From an uncultured Clostridia bacterium (lineage in GTDB: Bacteria > Bacillota > Clostridia > Lachnospirales > Lachnospiraceae): a DNA stretch of 19,460 bases. Positions 14,570-19,460 of the stretch are shown piece after piece (positions within the stretch are counted from its first letter, which is position 1; every line of letters starts with the position of its first letter). The stretch covers positions 1-19,460 of the forward strand of contig CALBNS010000102.1 of the NCBI GenBank assembly GCA_937896665.1. The letters are read 5' to 3'. Position numbers and translations under genes: made by a program. The notes beneath the pieces were generated by a model. It had not been told where the DNA came from, did not search any database, and saw only the letters and a list, made by a program, of their open reading frames with translations.

Positions 14570-15573
14570 AGCGCTCCTCCTTCAACTGTTTCATATATTT
14601 TTAAAAGTTCATCTGCTGCAGGCCGGTCAAGAAATCTCCTTTCCTCGCCACCCAAAATGACTCTTGCTGTATCCTGTGTTGTCTTCCCTAAAACGGCTGC
14701 CTGTACTCCTGCTTTCGCAAGTTCCTGTACCAGTCCTTCACCTTTGTCTGTAAAAATCAGTACACTCCCCGCGGAAGTCAATTGATACGGATTCAAGTGA
14801 CAGTACTCACAGACTTCCACAGTTTCCTGCCGGATTGTCATCTTTTTTAAATCCACTTCCAGACCAACACCTGAAGCTTCTGCAATTTCCCATAGTGCTG
14901 CAAGAATTCCACCACCGGTAATCTGATGCATCGCCGACACACCGAACTCTTTTGCAATTTCTAGTTCCTTAACAGAAAACATCTCCGGTTCCATCGTTTT
15001 AATCCGTTTTAAAAAGGCTGGTACAAACCGCTTGGAAAGTTCGTCTTCTTTCTCCCGCATAATTCGAAGGGTTCCCTCCAAACCAATCCATTTTAATAAT
15101 ACAATGTCCTGTCCTGGTTCCCCCATGCTGCTTTGAAGAAGCTCACCTTTTTTTAAAATGCCCACGCCATTCATGTGTACGATTGCTTTATGAATCACAG
15201 GACTTACCTCTGCCTTCGCGCACATGATCTGAATGCCGTGCGCACTTCCGGCTCGTTCTGCAAACTCCACCATTGCTTTCAGCCTTGATTCATATGCATA
15301 TGGTGGAAGCATAATGTGAATACTGACTCCTACAGGCTTTGCACCTCTTGTAGCAAGGTCATTTGCCACATGTGCCAATGCAAATACTCCCAGATCTTTT
15401 TCATCTCCATAAAGAACTGCATTGGCTGATATGAACTGCTCGTCCTCTTCAAGTTGTACTCCGTAACACATTTCTTCTACAGAAGGTGTTATCAGCGCCT
15501 CTTCTCTATGAAATTGTAATGGTTTTAATATAGAACGTTTCAATACGGTCTGTGACACTTTCCCTATCTTCAT
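14566..15573 (-). CDS. AIR synthase-related (HypE/PurM superfamily) protein of unknown function
   Basis: A 335-residue protein of the AIRS (HypE/PurM/ThiL/SelD) ATP-binding superfamily. The N-terminal domain has HVANDLATRGAKPVGVSI (N71-D72) and the C-terminal domain starts around ITGGGILAALWEIAEASGVG (218-237). It differs from true HypE: the C-terminal PRIC with its carbamoyl-carrying cysteine is absent (the end is GGAL). The GDTK-like ATP loop reads CAKAEV, and DATRGG reads HQITGGG. A hydrogenase maturation role is therefore unlikely, and no hyp genes are near. It overlaps the Lrp regulator by 4 nt and follows the VanW gene by 8 nt. The true reaction is unknown; kinase or ATP-dependent dehydration of a small molecule is possible by superfamily analogy. 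Confidence 0.85.
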   Translation of the reverse strand: MKIGKVSQTVLKRSILKPLQFHREEALITPSVEEMCYGVQLEEDEQFISANAVLYGDEKDLGVFALAHVANDLATRGAKPVGVSIHIMLPPYAYESRLKAMVEFAERAGSAHGIQIMCAKAEVSPVIHKAIVHMNGVGILKKGELLQSSMGEPGQDIVLLKWIGLEGTLRIMREKEDELSKRFVPAFLKRIKTMEPEMFSVKELEIAKEFGVSAMHQITGGGILAALWEIAEASGVGLEVDLKKMTIRQETVEVCEYCHLNPYQLTSAGSVLIFTDKGEGLVQELAKAGVQAAVLGKTTQDTARVILGGEERRFLDRPAADELLKIYETVEGGAL

Positions 15574-15581
15574 ATATTCCT

Positions 15582-17162
15582 CTAATCTGCCGTTGTTCCT
15601 TCGTTACCTGCTGCCGGTTCCTGTGGTGTTGACTCTTCCGGCTTCTCTTCTGGTTTATTCGCGTTCGCAATAACTTGTTTTGCCTGGGCAATAGCCGCAT
15701 TAATCTTCGCTTCATCCTGTGATTTGATTGCATCCTGCACAATCTTTTTCGCTTCTGCGTTATCAGTATTTGTGCCTACAGTCCAAGTCGCATCCGAAGC
15801 CATATATGAACTGTTATTTACAATTTCACGGCTTACTTCCTTGCCATTCTCTTTCACAATTTTCCAGAGTCTCGCCTTAACTCCGGTGTGACCAGCATCT
15901 GTTTTTTTGATTGTTCCAAGCTGATTTCCTGACTCTACAAAATTTTTCTTTGGCTCTGTCTTGCTTAGTACTTCACTAGAATATTCCACCGTACGGCTAG
16001 CCGAACGTGTCTCTTTTCCATAAATCTTAAATGTCAGATTACCACCTGAAGTGTAACCCTCTATATAAATTGGTGTCTCTGTATTGTTCTTAAATTTCAG
16101 ATCCTTCCACGTTCCTGCAATCGCTGCATCTTTTGAAGCATCTACATAGCCTACCGTCATGGAATGCGGCATACGCTCCGTCACTTCCAATTCTGCGAAC
16201 AGTATCGCATTGTACAAGGTACTTGACACCTGACAGATACCACCGCCCATACTCTGTACTACTTTTCCATTCTCATAGGAACCGGCATTCGTATAACCAT
16301 TTTCTTCAGTGTACGGCTCCATCGCTGCATTCGCAGAATATTCTTCACCTGGCATGATCAAAGCACCATTAATATGCTTTGTTCCCGATTCAATATTCTG
16401 CACCCTGCCGCCGCCGACTCCACAATTTGTTGTAAATTGCCCAAGCACATCCTGAATCTGTTCTAAATCTGCTCTGGTCACTTTCGGTTCATCAATCTTC
16501 GATACCAGAATAATTGTTGTATCTTTTTTCTGCCAGTTTCCTTTGAAATGCTCCTCAATCGCTTTCAAAGAAGCTTCCAAATCCACTTCTTTTCCCTGCA
16601 TCTCGTCTGTAATCACAAACTTTCCATTCACACGCTCAATGGTCGCATCTGTTGCGTTTTTCTCTAATGGGCGTACCTTTTCTTCCATCACTACCTGCAC
16701 TTTTTCAGGGTCAATCACATATGTCATTGAAAATTGTTTCTTTTCTTTTTTCAGCTTCTTTATCTGACGGTAGCGACTCCATACACTGCCATCCTTCGCA
16801 TATGCTACCGCCTTATCTACCAATTTCTCTTCGTCCTGTATAGAAAGTCCAAGTTCCCCCAGAGAAACATCGGCCGTTTCGCCTTCCACATCCAATGTAA
16901 CTGTCTGGCTCTGATATTCCAGCACTTTGGCATCTATTGCTGCCTTCGCTTTGTCCTTCGACATACCAGACACGTCAATTGTGTCTATGTACACATTCTG
17001 ATATATGGTATCAGTATCTATCTTGTTAACATAATTGCGCAGTAATACATAGGAAATGCCAACTCCCAATAATATTACTGCTACAATACCGATAGACAGC
17101 ATAATCAACTTTTGACGCACCTGTGCTTTTCTGCTTTTTCTTCTCCTTCTTTTCTCTGCCAC
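15582..17162 (-). CDS. VanW family protein with YoaR-like peptidoglycan-binding domains (GTG start)
   Basis: A cell-envelope protein of 526 residues: basic cytoplasmic tail (EKRRRRKSRKAQVRQK), one membrane helix at about 18-42, then extracellular domains. The segment VSGMSKDKAKAAIDAKVLEY begins a YoaR/PG_binding_4-type repeat. A VanW domain follows at about 245-385 (GGRVQNIESGTKHINGALIM, VQSMGGGICQVSSTLYNAIL). After it comes a G5-like part and a Glu/Pro/Thr/Ala-rich tail. VanW was named in vancomycin clusters, but most members, like this one, are not linked to resistance and their role is unclear. The start is GTG 17162 with AGGAGG 6 nt upstream. It lies 22 nt after the small membrane peptide. 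Confidence 0.92.
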   Translation of the reverse strand: MAEKRRRRKSRKAQVRQKLIMLSIGIVAVILLGVGISYVLLRNYVNKIDTDTIYQNVYIDTIDVSGMSKDKAKAAIDAKVLEYQSQTVTLDVEGETADVSLGELGLSIQDEEKLVDKAVAYAKDGSVWSRYRQIKKLKKEKKQFSMTYVIDPEKVQVVMEEKVRPLEKNATDATIERVNGKFVITDEMQGKEVDLEASLKAIEEHFKGNWQKKDTTIILVSKIDEPKVTRADLEQIQDVLGQFTTNCGVGGGRVQNIESGTKHINGALIMPGEEYSANAAMEPYTEENGYTNAGSYENGKVVQSMGGGICQVSSTLYNAILFAELEVTERMPHSMTVGYVDASKDAAIAGTWKDLKFKNNTETPIYIEGYTSGGNLTFKIYGKETRSASRTVEYSSEVLSKTEPKKNFVESGNQLGTIKKTDAGHTGVKARLWKIVKENGKEVSREIVNNSSYMASDATWTVGTNTDNAEAKKIVQDAIKSQDEAKINAAIAQAKQVIANANKPEEKPEESTPQEPAAGNEGTTAD

Positions 17163-17184
17163 AATACTCCTCCTGTCTTCCTAA

Positions 17185-17286
17185 TTACAACAAATATGGA
17201 ACAACCGATGTTGCAATCATCGTAAAAATAAGTACCATAATAATTATTGCAATTATCTTTCTTGTGCGCTTATTGTAAAAATTCAT
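17185..17286 (-). CDS. 33-residue single-pass membrane peptide
   Basis: A short frame, ATG 17286 to TAA 17185, encodes 33 residues: a basic N-terminus (MNFYNKRTRKI) followed by one hydrophobic helix (IIAIIIMVLIFTMIATSVV) and a PYLL end. It has an AAAGGTGA site 6 nt before the ATG and stops 22 nt ahead of the VanW start, leaving room only for the next ribosome site. The basic-head-plus-one-helix layout resembles small Firmicutes membrane peptides such as Prli42-type proteins, but no family is claimed. Without it, the 197-nt gap would be empty. Confidence 0.65.
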   Translation of the reverse strand: MNFYNKRTRKIIAIIIMVLIFTMIATSVVPYLL

Positions 17287-17322
17287 TTTCTTCACCTTTC
17301 AATCAATTATATATTTCACTAT

Positions 17323-17351
17323 ATTTTATACGTTTTACTTTATTTTTGCAA
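17323..17351 (-). promoter_or_regulatory. Candidate promoter before the small membrane peptide
   Basis: On the minus strand TTGCAA (17351-17346), a 17-bp spacer and TAAAAT (17328-17323) lie between the radical SAM stop (17360) and the ATG at 17286. This would begin the transcript that reads through VanW and possibly to atpC. The region is AT-rich, so chance matches are likely. Confidence 0.35.
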
Positions 17352-17359
17352 TAAACATT

Positions 17360-19090
17360 CTATGAATTTATCTCAATCCTAAATATTGCCGCCTGATGTG
17401 TCAATTTACTGCGGTTTTCATAGTCAAACAACAGGTAATGCTCTCCCTCGCTGCAATTACCCATTACATCATAATGAAATTTCTCAATATGCGTCATTTT
17501 TCGGAGCTGCCTTTTATCGTATTGAGCATATCCCTGCAAATACATATGCTGCTCCGTTTCCTGTTCATAAAACATATGCAGAAATTCTCTTTCCACATCA
17601 TACTCTCCGGCAAATCCCGGACGATTTTTTACATTCTCACGCAGGTACAAATCCAATGTCAGAAGCTCCCGATACAAATCTTCTTTGCCTGTCCTAAGGT
17701 GCTTGATAAAATCTAACAATAACTCATATCTTGTGATTCTCGAATGGCTTACCAGATTCAGATGGAGTGTTTCATAATACCGGCCAAGCAATCGGTATAA
17801 CTCAAATGGTGATTCAAATTCTTTCTCTAATTTTCGCAATGTATAAGTAAACTGACCACTGTTATAATAAGTCTCTACCATTTCTTCAACCTGCCTGAGC
17901 TGCAGCATCTCCTCAAAGGAGAGCCAATCTGTATAAAGCACTTCATACGGAGGTTTACTCTGATATACAAGGCCGTAAGCTTCTTTTTGTTCCTCCATAT
18001 AGGAGCCCTTTAGCACCTTCAGGAAACCTAATTGCAGTTGTTCCGGATGTAGTCTGTAGACATCATCAAAGGATTTTCGGAAACTTTCCAGCCCCTCATA
18101 TGGAAGTCCTGCAATCAAATCTAAATGCTGATGCACATTTTCGTTTTTATTAATCCTCTTTACGATGCGTGCCACTTCTTCAAATTTCATTGTACGCCGG
18201 ATTTCCTTAATTGTCTGTTCATTTGTCGACTGCACTCCGATTTCCAACTGGATCAGCCCCGGACGCATCGTCTCGATTAATTCTAACTCTTCTTCATTTA
18301 ATAAATCTGCTGCCACCTCAAAATGGAAATTGGTAATTCCCCTGTCATGTTCCACCAGGTACTTCCATATCTCCATTGCATGTTTATGATTGCAGTTAAA
18401 CGTCCTGTCTACAAATTTTACCTGCGGCACTTCCTCGTCAATGAAAAACTGCAATTCTTTCTTAACCAACTCCAAGTCCCGGAAACGCAAGCATTTATCT
18501 ACAGAAGACAAACAATAGCTGCACGAAAATGGACAGCCGCGGCTTGTCTCATAATAGATAATCTTATTTTTAAAATCCTGCATATCCTCATATACAAATG
18601 GTACATCACTCAGATTCATAACTTCGCGCCAGTCATTCTGACAGATTGTGTCATCCGTGCCGCGGTATGCAATTCCTTTAATATCCGCCAGACTGTCAGC
18701 ATTACCATGATAATATTTCATCACTTCTAAAAATGTAGCTTCCCCTTCGCCGAATATTACGCCTGTAATCTGTGGCATGCGTGCAAGCACATCTTTCGCA
18801 TCGTAAGTTACCTCAGGACCTCCAACCCAAATATCTGTTTTCGGAAGAATTTTGTGGATTTCACATATTATCTCTTCCACATAAGTCAGGTTCCAGATAT
18901 AGCACGAAAAGCATAATACATCCGGTCTTCTTTTATATAAATCAATCAGAATATCACCAGTCTGCTGATTAATGGTATATTCTGCAATCTGAATCCTATT
19001 CCTGTATGGTTTTGCATATGCCCTCAGGCTGTAAACAGCCAGATTGGAATGTATATATTTTGCGTTAATTGCAGTTAAAACAATATTCAT
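17360..19090 (-). CDS. B12-binding-type radical SAM protein (DUF4080-like)
   Basis: A 576-residue protein with three parts. The N-terminal Rossmann-like cobalamin-binding-type domain covers about 1-130 (NIVLTAINAKYIHSNLAVYS, VGGPEVTYDAKD, VIFGEGEATF). The radical SAM barrel has the iron-sulfur motif C186-x3-C190-x2-C193 (RGCPFSCSYC) and LIQLEIGVQSTNEQTIKEI. A long C-terminal extension runs from about 400 to 576, as in DUF4080. Such proteins use S-adenosylmethionine and often cobalamin for methylations or rearrangements; the substrate of this group is unknown. No partner gene was recognised. AAGGAG lies 6 nt before ATG 19090. It is separated from the SRP RNA by about 270 nt with two hairpins. 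Confidence 0.92.
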   Translation of the reverse strand: MNIVLTAINAKYIHSNLAVYSLRAYAKPYRNRIQIAEYTINQQTGDILIDLYKRRPDVLCFSCYIWNLTYVEEIICEIHKILPKTDIWVGGPEVTYDAKDVLARMPQITGVIFGEGEATFLEVMKYYHGNADSLADIKGIAYRGTDDTICQNDWREVMNLSDVPFVYEDMQDFKNKIIYYETSRGCPFSCSYCLSSVDKCLRFRDLELVKKELQFFIDEEVPQVKFVDRTFNCNHKHAMEIWKYLVEHDRGITNFHFEVAADLLNEEELELIETMRPGLIQLEIGVQSTNEQTIKEIRRTMKFEEVARIVKRINKNENVHQHLDLIAGLPYEGLESFRKSFDDVYRLHPEQLQLGFLKVLKGSYMEEQKEAYGLVYQSKPPYEVLYTDWLSFEEMLQLRQVEEMVETYYNSGQFTYTLRKLEKEFESPFELYRLLGRYYETLHLNLVSHSRITRYELLLDFIKHLRTGKEDLYRELLTLDLYLRENVKNRPGFAGEYDVEREFLHMFYEQETEQHMYLQGYAQYDKRQLRKMTHIEKFHYDVMGNCSEGEHYLLFDYENRSKLTHQAAIFRIEINS

Positions 19091-19173
19091 AAGTCACTCC
19101 TTGCTTTTTTACACCTGTTATTAGTTTTTCCCGAAGCCGATTTCCTTCTGAAGATGATTGCCGGATAACACGT

Positions 19174-19212
19174 AAAAGCCATTTCAATGAATTTCTAAAT
19201 CATTGAAACAGC
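19174..19212 (-). terminator. Terminator-like hairpin before the radical SAM gene
   Basis: On the minus strand GCTGTTTCAATGA (19212-19200) pairs over 13 bp (two wobble pairs) with TCATTGAAATGGC (19190-19178) across a 9-nt loop, followed by TTTTACG. It lies about 85 nt upstream of the radical SAM ATG and could be a terminator or an attenuator. A 13-codon frame ends within its left arm. Confidence 0.45.
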
Positions 19213-19298
19213 CTCATCGTTCTTTCCCCGTGTGTTGTCATAATTTACACCCACTACTGCTAACTTCAGTTTCTTTCATTCTCCCAATTTTTATATTC
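19213..19298 (-). other. Intergenic stretch between SRP RNA terminator and hairpin
   Basis: Two 13-codon frames are present (ATG 19279 to TGA 19238, and ATG 19241 to TGA 19200), overlapping by ATGA. The first has GGGAG almost touching its ATG and the second has only GGGTG 6 nt upstream, so neither is well supported as a gene. No tRNA, repeat or clear promoter was seen here. Confidence 0.3.
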
Positions 19299-19355
19299 AA
19301 AAAAGATGTTATTGAATTAGCAGTTTGAAACTATTACCTCAATAACATCTTTTTT
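19299..19355 (-). terminator. Terminator of the SRP RNA
   Basis: A perfect 17-bp inverted repeat (19299-19315 with 19339-19355) with a loop of 23 nt that itself contains AGTTT/AAACT pairing. On the minus strand the right arm ends in CATCTTTTTT followed by GAATAT. It starts right after the SRP RNA 3' end. The A-rich start makes it possibly bidirectional. Confidence 0.85.
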
Positions 19356-19356
19356 A

Positions 19357-19460
19357 CGTGCGTTGCACTTCGAACTTTTTCCCCAAGCGTTACCTTTGTA
19401 GTTAGCTCAGCCCAGGCACCCTCACGGCACCCGGAAGATTCTACTTAGTGCTGCTTCGTT
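19357..19460 (-). ncRNA. ffs: Signal recognition particle RNA, large bacterial type (3' part)
   Basis: The minus strand reads GAAGCAGCACTAAG, then GGTGCCTGGGCTGAGCTAAC and GGTAACGCTTGGGG, ending in GTGCAACGCACG. This is the 3' half of the large Bacillus/Clostridia SRP RNA (the B. subtilis scr RNA has GGAAGCAGCATTAAG and TTGCCTGGGCCGAGCTAACTG with the same spacing). The universally conserved GAAGCAGC belongs to the Ffh-binding helix 8; the 3' end normally pairs with the 5' end, which lies beyond the window. It guides co-translational membrane targeting with Ffh. The exact 3' end is estimated from the following terminator. Confidence 0.85.

Noticed and set aside
14566..15573. Hydrogenase maturation factor HypE
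   Set aside because: The C-terminal PRIC cysteine and several ATP-site motifs are absent, and no hydrogenase maturation genes are near.
15582..17162. Vancomycin resistance gene because of the VanW domain
   Set aside because: No vanH/A/X, ligase or VanRS genes are present; VanW domains are common in wall proteins unrelated to resistance.
19316..19338. Short repeat-like loop within the SRP terminator as a CRISPR or IS end
   Set aside because: There is a single perfect inverted repeat directly behind the SRP RNA with a T run, which is explained by a terminator; no repeat-spacer pattern exists.

Overview
This 19.5 kb window looks like the chromosome of a low-to-moderate GC Clostridia species, most likely a Lachnospiraceae. 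The reasons are strong AGGAGG-type ribosome binding sites, a large Bacillus/Clostridia-type SRP RNA, a Na+-type F-ATPase ring subunit, a class B sortase, a VanW/YoaR wall protein and a cysteine-bearing S18. The family placement is inference; no species marker was recognised. Except for an 18-codon tail at the left edge, every gene lies on the minus strand, so the biological order runs from right to left.

From the right edge: the 3' part of the SRP RNA with its terminator (19460-19299); a short intergenic region with a second hairpin; a B12-binding-type radical SAM protein (17360-19090); a previously unlisted 33-residue membrane peptide (17185-17286); and a VanW-family wall protein. Then comes a translationally coupled cassette of a HypE/PurM-like (AIR synthase-related) protein, an Lrp/AsnC regulator, a PLP aminotransferase and the tRNA methyltransferase TrmL. 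This runs with only 3 nt of spacing into a complete F1Fo ATP synthase set (atpZ, atpI, atpB-E-F-H-A-G-D-C), which ends at a hairpin terminator at 5347-5369. The c subunit carries the Q32/V63/E65/T66/Y70 Na+-binding pattern, so the enzyme is predicted to be sodium-coupled.

The middle (5289-2795) holds a Tyr/Arg-rich conserved-looking protein of unknown function, a shikimate kinase-like protein missing one substrate arginine, and murA with a good promoter and terminator. The left third (2759-595) is a sortase B gene, a DUF951 zinc-ribbon protein and the rpsF-ssb-rpsR ribosomal/replication operon, closed by a strong terminator at 433-464.

Beyond that terminator, where Clostridia often carry gdpP/rplI/dnaB, there is instead the edge of a mobile or formerly mobile element: an excisionase-like DUF6462 gene overlapping the start of a ParA ATPase. 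The ParA frame is broken inside its Walker A motif. The sequence that breaks it contains the end of a plus-strand reading frame, which may be an insertion element. No CRISPR array, tRNA or complete transposase was seen. The most interesting unknowns are the AIRS-Lrp-aminotransferase-TrmL cassette in front of the ATP synthase, the altered shikimate kinase-like protein, the 33-residue membrane peptide, the leader-like sequence before the radical SAM gene and the broken ParA module.
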